Source: CAZLYF01 sp964586835 (lineage in GTDB: Bacteria > Bacillota > Clostridia > Christensenellales > Aristaeellaceae). From it: 64,000 nucleotides of DNA. Below the pieces are notes generated by a model, which did no database searches, had not been told where the DNA came from, and saw nothing but the letters and a program-made list of their open reading frames with translations. Made by a program: the position numbers and the translations under genes. Below, piece after piece: positions 36,095-44,558 of the stretch; positions within the stretch are counted from its first letter, which is position 1; every line of letters starts with the position of its first letter. The stretch is taken from positions 40,079 to 104,078 of the forward strand of contig CAZPIC010000005.1 in the NCBI GenBank assembly GCA_964586835.1, written 5' to 3'.

Positions 36095-36412
36095 GCGCCC
36101 ATGGTATCATGGTTTGGCATAACAGGAAATGGTGAACTATCAGGATAGCAGGTACATGTTCGCAAGGAACAGAAAGTGGACCCAAACGAACGAAAAGAAT
36201 CCAGGTGTCAGCCAGGAAGCCACAAAGGCTGTTGGGCCCTGTTTACGTCGCGCTGCGCAAGGGGTATCATCATATCAAGGAAAGGGGCTCTCGACGAGCT
36301 GGCTTTTATTTGAGCGACGTCGTATGTGTATGCCCGGTGCAGCGAGCTCGGCTTTGAGAGGCTGTTTGATGGGCGTTCGCCACACCGAGGCAGACAAGCA
36401 AGGAGGGCCGTG

Positions 36413-37255
36413 ATGCCGGATCCATCCCTCTATCGGAAACCCTATGGCGTGGCTGGGATCTTCTTTGTGACAGGCCTCGCCATGATCATAGCAGGCATGA
36501 TTTTGGTGCAACAGGAGATGGACTGGGCAGCCCTGATCCCGTCCGGACTGCTTGTAAGCATCGGGGGAGCTGTTATCTTCTTCAAATTCCGTGCGCAGGC
36601 AAAGAGATACCGGAGCCTGTTCACGGAAGAACCCCTCCTGCGTTACACCATGAGCGACGAAAACAAGCGGAAAGCGGCAGAGAAAAATATCGAAGAAATC
36701 CGGGGGCAGAATAAGACCCTCCTGTTGATCATGCTGTTTTTTTGTGTGGTGTTTGCGGTGTTGATGCCCCTATTGGTGGAAGAAAAGCTATTGATGGTCC
36801 TCATCTTTGTGGGGCTGGCCGCCGTGCTGTCGCTCGCGGCTTGGCTGATTACCAGTTACCGGGTGTGTAAACAGCGCAGGGCTTCGGGGGAGGTCATCCT
36901 GGCAAGGCATGGCGTCTTTGCAGGAGGTGACTTCCACTGCTGGGAGATGCCGGGGGCGTCATTGAGAACGGTTGAATACAAGCCGCCCGGAAAGAAGGAA
37001 GACTTGGAGGGTGTGCTGAAACTCGGCTATCGCGTGGCAGCTTATCCCGCATCTAATCAGCAGACGGTCATCCTGCTGATCCCGCCGGAATATGACGCGC
37101 GCATGCCGGCGGTGCTTCGGGCGTTGCGGCAAAGCCCGCAAGCAGGAAGCCGTTCCCGCAGGATTCCAACAACGCGCGGACCGACCCCTGCGGCCAAGAC
37201 TCAGGAATCAGCGGAGCAAAGCTCGGGAGGGTTTAAACTCCCTTCGGATCTGTGA
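36413..37255 (+). CDS. Membrane protein of unknown function, four predicted helices
   Basis: A 280-residue protein starting at ATG 36413, six bases after AAGGAGG. Two helix pairs are visible: residues 12-35 (GIFFVTGLAMIIAGMIL) and 40-58, then 104-122 (LLLIMLFFCVVFAVLMP) and 128-150. A soluble domain of about 100 residues follows, with HCWEMPGASLRTVEY, and a low-complexity Ser/Thr/Pro/Ala tail. I do not recognise the family. The gap 36095-36412 upstream holds no other gene. Confidence 0.78.
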   Translation: MPDPSLYRKPYGVAGIFFVTGLAMIIAGMILVQQEMDWAALIPSGLLVSIGGAVIFFKFRAQAKRYRSLFTEEPLLRYTMSDENKRKAAEKNIEEIRGQNKTLLLIMLFFCVVFAVLMPLLVEEKLLMVLIFVGLAAVLSLAAWLITSYRVCKQRRASGEVILARHGVFAGGDFHCWEMPGASLRTVEYKPPGKKEDLEGVLKLGYRVAAYPASNQQTVILLIPPEYDARMPAVLRALRQSPQAGSRSRRIPTTRGPTPAAKTQESAEQSSGGFKLPSDL

Positions 37256-37293
37256 CAGGCAGCATGGAAAGCTGATGAAACAGGAAGGCCTTT

Positions 37294-39516
37294 TTACGGC
37301 TGATGGAAGTCATGAACCGGATTGCAGGGCTGTGTTGTGATCGCGTCCGCGTCATGCCGCGCGCCGGGAAGAAAACCGTCCTGGCTACAGAGCCGTTCTG
37401 CAAGCATGGTGTTTCGACGGGCGACTTTGTTGTTTTTGATGGCATACCCGAGTGCCTTGCGCGTCCCTGCCAGGACGAGAATGCGTTTGGCGCGGGTCAT
37501 GGCCGTGTAGATGAGGTTTCGCTGCAGCATCACTCTGTGTTTTTCTGATACGGGCATCACGACGATGGGATATTCCGAACCTTGAGATTTATGCACCGTG
37601 CAGGCATAGGCCAGGGTGAGTTCCTCAAGGTCAGTGGCATCATAGAACACGGATCTTCCGTCAAAGACAACCTCGAGCTCCCGGTCCTCGGTGTCGATGG
37701 TGCTGACATAACCGATGTCCCCATTGAAGACTTCCTTGTCGTAGTTATTGCGAATCTGCATCACCTTATCGTGCCTGTGGAACTCGGTTTCGCCAAAATG
37801 AAGCACTGGGCCGGCCGAGGGATTCAGGCGCTTTTGTAAAAGAGCGTTCAGGCTGTGTGTTCCCAGCTCACCCTTCACCATGGGTGTTAGGACCTGGATA
37901 TCGTTGATGGGATGAACGCCGTAGTATCCGGAAAGACGCTTGGCACAGAGGCTGACGATGAGCTCGGCGAGTTTACCTGCGTTTTCCTCTGGGATAAAAA
38001 AATAATCTCCATCCCGCTTGGAGGCTTCAGAAGGCATCTCTCCCCTGTTGACCCGGTGTGCGTTCTGGATGATTTGGCTGCCGTGGGCCTGCCTGAAGAT
38101 CTGGCTTAAATGGATGACGGGCACGACGCTGGAGAGAATGAGATCCTTGAGGACGCTGCCAGCGCCAATCGAGGGCAGCTGATCCGCATCCCCCACGAGG
38201 ATAAGCCTCATGCGGTCTGGGACGGCTTTGAGCAGGTTGTACATCAAAACCACATCGACCATAGAAAGCTCGTCCACAATGAGCGCATCGCCCTTGAGAC
38301 GGTTGTACTCGTTGTGTCTGTAGCCTTCTGTAGGGCTGTACTCCAGCAAGCGATGGATGGTTTTTGCCTCCATCCCCGTGGCTTCTGTCATGCGTTTTGC
38401 CGCGCGTCCCGTGGGCGCCGCAAGCAGGGTTTTCAGCCCCTGCCTGCGGAAGACACGCAGAATTCCCAACAGCGCTGTGGTTTTTCCTGTACCCGGCCCG
38501 CCTGTGAGCACCATGCACTTGGACTCAGCCGCAGTCCTGATCGCCATGCGCTGCTGATCGTTGTATGTCACGCTTTCATCCTCTGCATCCGACGCTTCAC
38601 CCGGCGGCATGGGGGACGAAACGGCTAAGATGCTGCGCAACCTTCTGGCAACGCCAACCTCACTGTGGAAGAAGGGGGGCAGGTAGATGGCGACCTCTCC
38701 CAAAGAAGACGACATCTCCCGGATGAGGTCGCCTGAGGACAGCATGTGGTCCAGCGTCATGGAGATAACTTCAACGTCGATGCCCAGAAGCTTGAGCACT
38801 CTGACCTTAAGCTGGTTTCGGGTTGCGAAGCAGTGCCCTTCTTCCGCGAGCCGGTTGAGCGAGTAGATGACACCGCTTCGACAGCGTGCATAGCCGTTCG
38901 TATCAAAGCCAAGTTTCAGTGCGATGCGGTCCGCCGTAAGAAAACCAATGCCGCGGATGTCGTCCGCGAGACGATAGGGGTTCTCCCTGACGGTACGCAC
39001 GCTTTCGACTCCGTACTGTCTGTAGATCTTCGCTGCGTGCGAAGCGCCCACGTCATGTGACTGAAGAAACAACATGATGCCGCGGATTTCCTTCTGCGCA
39101 TCCCAAGCGGCTCGGATCATCTCTACGCGTTTGTGGCCGATACCGGAGACTTCCATGAGCCGCTCGGGCTCTTCGTCAATGATTCGGATGGTGTCATCCC
39201 CGAAAGCATGTACGATGGCCCTCGCGCTGTGTGGGCCAATGCCCCGGATGGCCCCACTGGCCAGGTACTTCCGGATACCAACCGCTTCCGTAGGCAGCGT
39301 TTCCTCCCAGCGCTCCACTGCGAACTGCGGTCCGTACTGGTTGTTCAGCTTCCACTGACCGGAGACGTTCAGAATGGATCCAGGCCGGACGCCAGCGATG
39401 CTGCCTACCAGGCATACCAGGTCGCGCCGCGCGTCCACCTTCGCCTGCAGCACACAGAAACCTGTTTCTTCGTTTGAATAGGTAATGCGCTCGACGACGC
39501 ACCGCATTTCTTCCAT
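37294..39516 (-). CDS. recD2: RecD2 family ATP-dependent DNA helicase
   Basis: A 740-residue SF1B helicase. The N-terminal RecD2 extension has an OB-like part and HhH repeats (GIRGIGPHSARAIV, VSGIGHKRVEMI, RGIGFLTADRIALKLG). The helicase core shows Walker A LTGGPGTGKTTALL, motif Ia APTGRAAKRM, Walker B ALIVDELSMVD, motif III LVGDADQLPSIGAGSVL and the C-terminal YACTVHKSQGSEYPIVVMP and YTAMTRAKR. It acts in DNA repair and replication-fork maintenance in bacteria without RecBC. Start chosen at ATG 39516, just inside a GTG at 39519; an ATG at 39507 is possible. Confidence 0.94.
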   Translation of the reverse strand: MEEMRCVVERITYSNEETGFCVLQAKVDARRDLVCLVGSIAGVRPGSILNVSGQWKLNNQYGPQFAVERWEETLPTEAVGIRKYLASGAIRGIGPHSARAIVHAFGDDTIRIIDEEPERLMEVSGIGHKRVEMIRAAWDAQKEIRGIMLFLQSHDVGASHAAKIYRQYGVESVRTVRENPYRLADDIRGIGFLTADRIALKLGFDTNGYARCRSGVIYSLNRLAEEGHCFATRNQLKVRVLKLLGIDVEVISMTLDHMLSSGDLIREMSSSLGEVAIYLPPFFHSEVGVARRLRSILAVSSPMPPGEASDAEDESVTYNDQQRMAIRTAAESKCMVLTGGPGTGKTTALLGILRVFRRQGLKTLLAAPTGRAAKRMTEATGMEAKTIHRLLEYSPTEGYRHNEYNRLKGDALIVDELSMVDVVLMYNLLKAVPDRMRLILVGDADQLPSIGAGSVLKDLILSSVVPVIHLSQIFRQAHGSQIIQNAHRVNRGEMPSEASKRDGDYFFIPEENAGKLAELIVSLCAKRLSGYYGVHPINDIQVLTPMVKGELGTHSLNALLQKRLNPSAGPVLHFGETEFHRHDKVMQIRNNYDKEVFNGDIGYVSTIDTEDRELEVVFDGRSVFYDATDLEELTLAYACTVHKSQGSEYPIVVMPVSEKHRVMLQRNLIYTAMTRAKRILVLAGTRKALGYAIKNNKVARRNTMLAERLCSQDGFLPGARHDADAITTQPCNPVHDFHQP

Positions 39517-39612
39517 CACGCCTCAAAGCCGGACGCCCCATATCTTTCAGGCGGCCTGCATAAGTAGCGTAGCATGCGGTACAGGGTGTCGCAAGCCAAG
39601 GGGACAGGCTCA

Positions 39613-39642
39613 TTGCAGCGCATGGAGACAGCGTGCTATAGT
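39613..39642 (+). promoter_or_regulatory. Promoter of the cupin-DUF951-lepB cluster
   Basis: TTGCAG (39613-39618) and TATAGT (39637-39642) are 18 bp apart, ending about 27 bases before the cupin start. No GGTACGCC element is present. Confidence 0.6.
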
Positions 39643-39668
39643 AGCCTGTGAAAGGAGTGTCTGAGAGC

Positions 39669-39983
39669 ATGGTAGAACAGGTATTCACCTTCTATCGAGG
39701 GGATAAAAAACTTGTCGAAAAGCTTGTTTTCGACGAAAATGTGCATTATCTGCACATGGTGTTCAACAGGAACGATGGACTGCCCGAACACTTTTCAAAC
39801 TCAAACGTCTACATGACGGTGCTGCGGGGTATGCTGTCGATCGGACTTGATGATCAGCCCATTCATGAGTATGGCGAGGGGACACTGCTGAAAATCCCTT
39901 TCAGAACAAAAATGAATGTCAAAAACCTTCATGATGGCACGCTGGAACTCTTTGTCGTGAAAGCGCCAGCCCCGCAGGCCTGA
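39669..39983 (+). CDS. Small cupin-like protein
   Basis: A 104-residue single-domain protein with a cupin-type strand pattern: LVFDENVHYLHMVFNRNDGLPEHFSNSNVYMTVLRGMLSIGLDD ... YGEGTLLKIPFRTKMNV. The expected G(X)5HXH motif is reduced to DGLPEHF, with one His and one Glu. No enzymatic role can be assigned. ATG 39669 is 12 bases after AAGGAG, a little far; GTG 39657 would be too close. It is the first gene of a short cluster with DUF951 and lepB. Confidence 0.72.
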   Translation: MVEQVFTFYRGDKKLVEKLVFDENVHYLHMVFNRNDGLPEHFSNSNVYMTVLRGMLSIGLDDQPIHEYGEGTLLKIPFRTKMNVKNLHDGTLELFVVKAPAPQA

Positions 39984-40041
39984 CCTGCACACGGTGGCTT
40001 CAGGTGTGGGTTCGTTGAAAACACCTGACAAGGGGGATATA

Positions 40042-40329
40042 ATGCTTCCTGCGGAGACGGCGGAGGCGAATCAAGTGGATGAGATCAGGTTGCAGGATGT
40101 CGTTGAGATGCGCAAGAAGCATCCCTGTGGCGCTCTTGTCTGGACCGTGATCCGCATCGGCGCCGATATCAAGATCAGATGTTCCGGCTGCGGAAGAATT
40201 GTGATGCTTGACAGAGCGGACTTTATCCGCAGGCGGAAAAAAACCTTGCAGCAGGGCCCTGATACACCGGAAACAATACTGGGGTTTTCCGCGCCGTACC
40301 GTACGAAGGAGGAGAAGGATGACGGTTGA
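40042..40329 (+). CDS. DUF951 (YyzM) family zinc-ribbon-like protein
   Basis: A 95-residue protein containing the near-invariant DUF951 core: IRLQDVVEMRKKHPCG, WTVIRIGADIKIRCSGCGR and IVMLDRADFIRRRKK. The C-x-x-C (CSGC) and upstream HPCG could bind a metal. Function is unknown, though it is widely conserved in Bacillota, often near rpsF/ychF. Start ATG 40042 follows AAGGGGG. The 28-residue C-terminal tail is not part of the family core. Its end overlaps the lepB start by 11 bases. Confidence 0.92.
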   Translation: MLPAETAEANQVDEIRLQDVVEMRKKHPCGALVWTVIRIGADIKIRCSGCGRIVMLDRADFIRRRKKTLQQGPDTPETILGFSAPYRTKEEKDDG

Positions 40330-40999
40330 GATTGAAAACGGACAGCATGCGCAGGAGGACCCTGGCATAGAGCCAAGCGACAAGCAGATTTCCGCACCGG
40401 AGGGGAAGGACGGCAAAAAATCAGAGAAGAAGACTGTGAGGCAGGAAATACTTAGCTGGGTCTGGACAATCCTCGGAGCGGTACTCATCGCGAGTGTCAT
40501 CCGGGCTTTGCTCTTTGAGCCGATCCGTGTCGATGGCAAAAGCATGGTCAACACGCTTCAGGACGGGGAGATCGTGCTGGTGACCAAGCCCGAGGTGCTT
40601 CTTGGAAAGCTCAAGCGGGGGGACGTGGTTATCTGCCGCTTTCCCAACCGCAATTCCGAGTTTTCGCTGCACCTTGGAGCGTCTCTCGACCTTCAGCTTG
40701 AAAATCACACGCTCTTTGTCAAGAGGCTTGTCGCGCTCCCCGGCGACTCCGTCGCCATCCTCGACGGCACGCTGTACGTCAACGACAAGGCGGTGGAGGA
40801 GGACTATGTGGACTACCCGCCAAGAACGGATTATAAAAGACGTGTACTGGACGACAACGAGTACATGGTAATGGGCGACAACCGTGCCGGGAGCCATGAC
40901 AGCAGAGCCCTTGATGTAGGCCCGATTTCGGGGGACATGCTGGTCGGACATGCCAGGTACGTGCTGTTTCCGTTCAGTGCGATCCGCAGCATCAGATAG
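40319..40999 (+). CDS. lepB: Signal peptidase I
   Basis: A 226-residue type I signal peptidase with one membrane helix (residues 46-64) after a charged 40-residue N-terminus. The catalytic dyad is S75 in VDGKSMVNTL and K135 in FVKRLVALPGD. Box D (EYMVMGDNRAGSHDSRALDVGPI) and the C-terminal GHARYVLFPF are intact. It removes signal peptides at the outer face of the membrane. ATG 40319 lies just after GAAGGAGG and overlaps DUF951. Confidence 0.95.
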   Translation: MTVEIENGQHAQEDPGIEPSDKQISAPEGKDGKKSEKKTVRQEILSWVWTILGAVLIASVIRALLFEPIRVDGKSMVNTLQDGEIVLVTKPEVLLGKLKRGDVVICRFPNRNSEFSLHLGASLDLQLENHTLFVKRLVALPGDSVAILDGTLYVNDKAVEEDYVDYPPRTDYKRRVLDDNEYMVMGDNRAGSHDSRALDVGPISGDMLVGHARYVLFPFSAIRSIR

Positions 41000-41067
41000 C
41001 AGACAGCGCAGACCATCGCATACAGGCTCTTTCAGAAGGGTTTGTTTTTCGTTGTGGCTTCAGCTCT

Positions 41068-42141
41068 TCAGTCTGCTTCGGGGTCCGAAAGTCCTTCTTC
41101 TTCGGTTTGGCCGGCACTGAGGGAAAGATCTGACCGGATCGCCGCCTCAATTTCCACGGCAACCTCAGGATTGTCCTGCAGGTACTTTCTAGCGTTGTCT
41201 CGCCCCTGCCCGATGCGGAGGTCCCGGTAGGAGTACCATGCTCCGCTTTTCTGGATTAGGTCCCGCTGGACCGCCATGTCCAGCAGGGTCCCCTCCTTGC
41301 TGATGCCGTAGCCATAGAGAAGGTCAAACTCGCAGATCCGGAAAGGGGGAGCCACCTTGTTTTTCACAACCTTGACCTTGGTCCTATTCCCCACGACCTC
41401 AGACCCGCTCTTGAGCTGTTCTCCTCGCCGGACATCCAGGCGTACCGAAGCGTAGAACTTCAGTGCCCGCCCGCCGGGCGTGACTTCCGGGCTGCCGTAG
41501 AGAATGCCAACTTTTTCGCGGAGCTGGTTGATAAACACCGCGATCGAGCTTGTTTTAGACACAACGCCGGCAAGCTTGCGCATAGCCTGGCTCATCATTC
41601 TTGCCTGAAGTCCTACAAAGCTGTCTCCCATCTCACCGTCGATTTCAGCGCGGGGGACAAGAGCTGCGACACTGTCGATGACGACGATATCCACAGCGCC
41701 GGAGCGAACCAGCGCTTCAGCGATTTCCAAGGCATCTTCTCCGGTACTGGGCTGGCTGACATACAGCTCGTCTATGTTTACGCCCAGCCGGTTGGCATAG
41801 GCAGGGTCGAGTGCGTGTTCTGCATCGATGAAGGCAGCGATCCCACCCCTTTTTTGGGTTTCTGCAATCAGATGCAGGGCTACCGTCGTTTTTCCTGATG
41901 ACTCGGGACCGAATATTTCAACGATGCGACCTCTGGGCATTCCGCCAACCCCCAGCGCGAGGTCCAGTTCGAGGCAGCCTGTCGGGATCACATCAATTCT
42001 CATCTTGGATTGTTCGCCAAGTTTCATCACAGTGCCGCGGCCAAACTGCTTGTCTAGCGCCGCGAGGGCTCTGTCCAGGGCCTGGGATTTTTCATTCAGA
42101 AGCGCAGCGGCGGGGGAAGATTTTGCTTCTTTGGAAGCCAT
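41068..42141 (-). CDS. recA: DNA recombinase RecA
   Basis: A 357-residue RecA with Walker A GPESSGKTT (78-86), IDAEHALDP, Walker B VVIDSVAALVP, the L2/MAW region (RKLAGVVSKTSS) and INQLREKVG. It forms filaments on single-stranded DNA for recombination and repair. It follows pgsA on the same strand. Two ATGs compete: 42147 is 3 bases and 42141 is 9 bases from AAAGGA; the latter gives MASKE, a common RecA start. No recognisable LexA box precedes it, but the shared promoter element upstream of pgsA could control it. Confidence 0.97.
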   Translation of the reverse strand: MASKEAKSSPAAALLNEKSQALDRALAALDKQFGRGTVMKLGEQSKMRIDVIPTGCLELDLALGVGGMPRGRIVEIFGPESSGKTTVALHLIAETQKRGGIAAFIDAEHALDPAYANRLGVNIDELYVSQPSTGEDALEIAEALVRSGAVDIVVIDSVAALVPRAEIDGEMGDSFVGLQARMMSQAMRKLAGVVSKTSSIAVFINQLREKVGILYGSPEVTPGGRALKFYASVRLDVRRGEQLKSGSEVVGNRTKVKVVKNKVAPPFRICEFDLLYGYGISKEGTLLDMAVQRDLIQKSGAWYSYRDLRIGQGRDNARKYLQDNPEVAVEIEAAIRSDLSLSAGQTEEEGLSDPEAD

Positions 42142-42214
42142 GTTCATTCGTCCTTTCGTCTCCGGCTTCGCGGAGATCTGTCATCTGGCGGACGCCCTCC
42201 GGTGTGGTCAACCG

Positions 42215-42730
42215 TCAGGGACCGGAAAACACCAGCCTGCCTGCTTTGTGGAAGTAGTGCGCGGCAGACAGAAGCGTCATGGCGCACATCGCAATGGCCA
42301 GGGACAAAGCAAGACCCTCGGGCGCCCGGAGCATGGCTGCGAGGACACAAAGGTATTGCAAGTTGGTCTTGACCTTGCCGAGTTTTCCAGCTGGGATCAC
42401 GACGTCTTTTTCAAGAGCGACCAACCTGAGCCCATCCACAGCCAGCTCGCGCAGGGCAACCACGCAAAGAGCCCACCAGGGGAGCAGACCTTGGTGCAGG
42501 AGAACGGTCATCACAGAAACCACCAACATCTTGTCGGCTACCGGGTCGGCAAATTTGCCAAAGTTGGTGACAGACCCTCTCTTTCGGGCAATATACCCAT
42601 CCAGGAAGTCGGTTGCGCAGGCCAGTGTAAAGACCACAGCCGCCGCGATGTCACAGGCCAGTAGCAGCAGCAGCAGGCATACTGGCACCATCAGCACGCG
42701 CAGGATGGTCAACCTGTTAGGCAGGTTCAT
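42215..42730 (-). CDS. pgsA: CDP-diacylglycerol-glycerol-3-phosphate 3-phosphatidyltransferase
   Basis: A 171-residue membrane enzyme making phosphatidylglycerophosphate. It starts with the typical MNLPNRLTILRVLMVPV and contains the CDP-alcohol phosphotransferase motif D-x2-D-G-x2-A-R-x8-G-x3-D-x3-D in DFLDGYIARKRG and FGKFADPVADK. ATG 42730 has GGGAGG 7 bases upstream. The pgsA-recA order is common in Bacillota. This gene is unrelated to the poly-gamma-glutamate pgsA despite the shared symbol. Confidence 0.95.
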   Translation of the reverse strand: MNLPNRLTILRVLMVPVCLLLLLLACDIAAAVVFTLACATDFLDGYIARKRGSVTNFGKFADPVADKMLVVSVMTVLLHQGLLPWWALCVVALRELAVDGLRLVALEKDVVIPAGKLGKVKTNLQYLCVLAAMLRAPEGLALSLAIAMCAMTLLSAAHYFHKAGRLVFSGP

Positions 42731-42880
42731 GCGCAAACCTCCCGCTCCTCAGCGCCCGGGCACAAAGAACGTAAGAGTCATTCATGGATACAGGTGATGC
42801 CGCAAACGCAGGCCATCCGGGCGGAAAATGAAACCGCCGCGCTCTGAGTCAGGCGAGGCGCAGCCAGTGGCACACTACGG

Positions 42881-42909
42881 ATTATACTATGCCTGTCAGG
42901 CACAGGCAA
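42881..42909 (-). promoter_or_regulatory. Promoter of pgsA-recA
   Basis: On the minus strand TTGCCT (complement of 42904-42909) and TATAAT (complement of 42881-42886) are exactly 17 bp apart. GGTACGCC lies 6 bp upstream of the -35 box (complement of 42916-42923). Confidence 0.75.
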
Positions 42910-42987
42910 GGGATCGGCGTACCACCATTCATTAAGCACGACTTCCTTTTTGCGATCAATGGATGGTAGGTACGCCGATCCCTTGCC
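42905..42987. repeat. Palindromic divergent promoter region between pgsA-recA and xth
   Basis: A perfect 19-bp inverted repeat (42905-42923 with 42969-42987), extendable by about 10 imperfect bp, encloses 45 bp. Each arm contains GGTACGCC-GATCCC-TTGCC, which is the shared element plus the -35 box of the outward promoter. It is therefore best read as two back-to-back copies of one promoter module rather than a transposon or terminator. Confidence 0.85.
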
Positions 42988-43011
42988 AGGGCTTCATCGG
43001 GCGGGTATACT
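42983..43011 (+). promoter_or_regulatory. Promoter of xth
   Basis: TTGCCA (42983-42988) and TATACT (43006-43011) are 17 bp apart, about 30 bases before the xth start. GGTACGCC (42969-42976) lies 6 bp upstream; the wider block 42937-42976 matches the pgsB element at 35 of 40 positions. Confidence 0.78.
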
Positions 43012-43047
43012 GATCACAGTCGCATCACGCTTTTTCGGGGAGGTTGC

Positions 43048-43818
43048 ATGAAACTGATCACATGGAACGTCAACGGGTTCAGGGCTTGCCTGAAGAAGGG
43101 CTTCAGAGAGTTTTTTGAGGAGGTTCGGGCAGACGCCTTCTGCCTGCAGGAAACCAAGATGCTGGAGGGGGAAGCGGATTTTTCGCCGGAGGGATACCAT
43201 GCCTTTTATCATAGCGCGGTGAAGAGAGGATACGCCGGGACCGCTGTGTTTGTCAGGCAGGAACCCCTGGCCTTGGAAACAGGACTTCATGGACAGCACT
43301 TGGATGAGGGCAGGGTCATGACGCTGGAATATCCCGACCATTACCTCGTCAACTGCTATGTGCCCAACGCCCAGCCCGGCCTCGCGCGCCTGGATTACCG
43401 GATGGCCTTTGAAGATGACATGCGCGCTTATCTGGGTGACCTGGCGACGAAAAAACCTGTGGTCTACTGCGGGGACCTGAATGTGGCTCACAAGGAAATA
43501 GACCTTAAAAACCCTGAGCAGAACGTAGGCAATCCAGGTTTTTCAGACGAAGAGCGCGAGAAGATGACAGAACTTCTGTCCGCCGGGTTTACCGACGTGT
43601 TCCGCTACCTTTACCCGGACCGAAGAGACGCATACACCTGGTGGTCCTACCGGACGCGGGCACGCTTAAGGAATATCGGGTGGAGGATTGACTACTTTGT
43701 CATTTCAGACCACCTGTGTGACCGCGTGCAGGATCTCGTGATCCATGACCAGGTGGAGGGCAGCGACCACTGCCCTGTGGAGCTTCAGATCGACCTTAAG
43801 GCACAGCTGTCGCTGTGA
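43048..43818 (+). CDS. xth: Exodeoxyribonuclease III (AP endonuclease)
   Basis: A 256-residue member of the exonuclease-endonuclease-phosphatase family, cleaving at abasic sites. Motifs are ITWNVNGFRACL (N7), QETKM (metal-binding Glu), YCGDLNVAHKEIDLKNP (catalytic Asp/Asn), WRIDYFVIS and VEGSDHCPV with the final catalytic Asp-His. ATG 43048 follows GGGGAGG. It is divergent from pgsA-recA, sharing twin promoters, so repair genes may be co-regulated. Confidence 0.96.
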   Translation: MKLITWNVNGFRACLKKGFREFFEEVRADAFCLQETKMLEGEADFSPEGYHAFYHSAVKRGYAGTAVFVRQEPLALETGLHGQHLDEGRVMTLEYPDHYLVNCYVPNAQPGLARLDYRMAFEDDMRAYLGDLATKKPVVYCGDLNVAHKEIDLKNPEQNVGNPGFSDEEREKMTELLSAGFTDVFRYLYPDRRDAYTWWSYRTRARLRNIGWRIDYFVISDHLCDRVQDLVIHDQVEGSDHCPVELQIDLKAQLSL

Positions 43819-43828
43819 AGGAGGTGCA

Positions 43829-44368
43829 ATGGACAGTCTTGAAGAGAGAGTCAGACGCATCGTAATGGCGGGCATTGGCGCGGTTGCCGACGCGGCGGCC
43901 AAGTCAAAGAACGCAGTATCCAAGCTTGCCGACGAGGAAAGAATACGTGTCCTGGCGACCAAAGGCGAAGAAACCTTGGATAGCGTCAAGGCCTTCGGTT
44001 CAGAGGCAGCAGAGCGCATCAGAAAGAGCCTGAGCGACGCGGAAATTGCCCATGCCGTCAGGGCCAAGGCGGACAGCATCCGGAGCCTTGCCAGGGATGT
44101 GCACAACCTGTCCGTGGAAGAACGTAAGATTTTTGAAGACCTGCTTGTGGGTTTTGATCGCGGTGAAGAGCTTGCTGAGGACGGATCGCTCCAGTCGGAA
44201 GAGGAGTTCAGGTTTGGTAAGACAGCGCCTTCTCCCAGTGCAGATCTGAACGGAGATCATCCCCCTCCCCTCAGCCCCACCGCCCCCGATGACGACGATA
44301 ACACCAACAAAATCAAGACGAACGATGTAAACGACCACATCCCCCAGTCGGTTCCACCGGATTATTGA
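43829..44368 (+). CDS. Helical (phasin-like) protein of unknown function
   Basis: A 179-residue protein starting at ATG 43829, 10 bases after the xth stop and preceded by AAGGAGG. The first 120 residues are Ala/Lys/Glu-rich with a heptad-like pattern (KSKNAVSKLADEERIRVLATKG ... IRKSLSDAEIAHAVRAKADSI shortened here) and likely form long helices or a coiled coil. The last 45 residues are a disordered Pro/Asp/Asn tail. Phasin-like or YtxH-like helical proteins look like this, but no signature supports a firm assignment. Confidence 0.75.
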   Translation: MDSLEERVRRIVMAGIGAVADAAAKSKNAVSKLADEERIRVLATKGEETLDSVKAFGSEAAERIRKSLSDAEIAHAVRAKADSIRSLARDVHNLSVEERKIFEDLLVGFDRGEELAEDGSLQSEEEFRFGKTAPSPSADLNGDHPPPLSPTAPDDDDNTNKIKTNDVNDHIPQSVPPDY

Positions 44369-44388
44369 TCAGGCACGGAAGACAAACA

Positions 44389-44414
44389 GGCGGCGTTCTA
44401 CGCCGCCGTTTTTA
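44389..44414. terminator. Strong terminator between the phasin-like gene and the oadG-like gene
   Basis: GGCGGCGT (44389-44396) and ACGCCGCC (44400-44407) form a stem with a 3-base loop followed by GTTTTTA. The inverted form can also end the convergent minus-strand operon. Confidence 0.88.
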
Positions 44415-44543
44415 TCGGGTTTCCGCGCCTTTGTTTCCAGCCTTTTCAAGCAGGCGTATCGTGATATAGAAAAGCAGCAGCACCAGGAATACACCGGCCA
44501 GCCCAAGCCCGCTGACCACAAGGCCTTTCAGAAATGTGGACAT
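44412..44543 (-). CDS. 43-residue OadG-like small membrane subunit
   Basis: On the minus strand a strong GAGGAGG precedes ATG (complement of 44541-44543). It opens a 43-codon gene with one membrane helix (GLVVSGLGLAGVFLVLLLFY) and a basic C-terminus, ending TAA at 44412. The pattern, including a start MSTFLKGL-, is that of the gamma subunit (OadG/DcoC/MmdC) of sodium-pumping decarboxylases. It lies 15 bases after oadB, in the same operon, and overlaps the terminator T-run. It is too short for usual gene-calling thresholds. Function is inferred from position and topology. Confidence 0.78.
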   Translation of the reverse strand: MSTFLKGLVVSGLGLAGVFLVLLLFYITIRLLEKAGNKGAETR

Positions 44544-44558
44544 GCGTTTGATTCCTCC

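Noticed and set aside
37303..39477. Several 100-170 codon frames opposite recD2, and similar long frames opposite other genes
   Set aside because: They are antisense shadows of strongly conserved genes and lack start signals.
42905..42987. MITE or REP-type transposon relic
   Set aside because: Each arm coincides with a promoter -35 box and the shared GGTACGCC element, and both outward -10 boxes are correctly spaced, so a divergent promoter explains it better.
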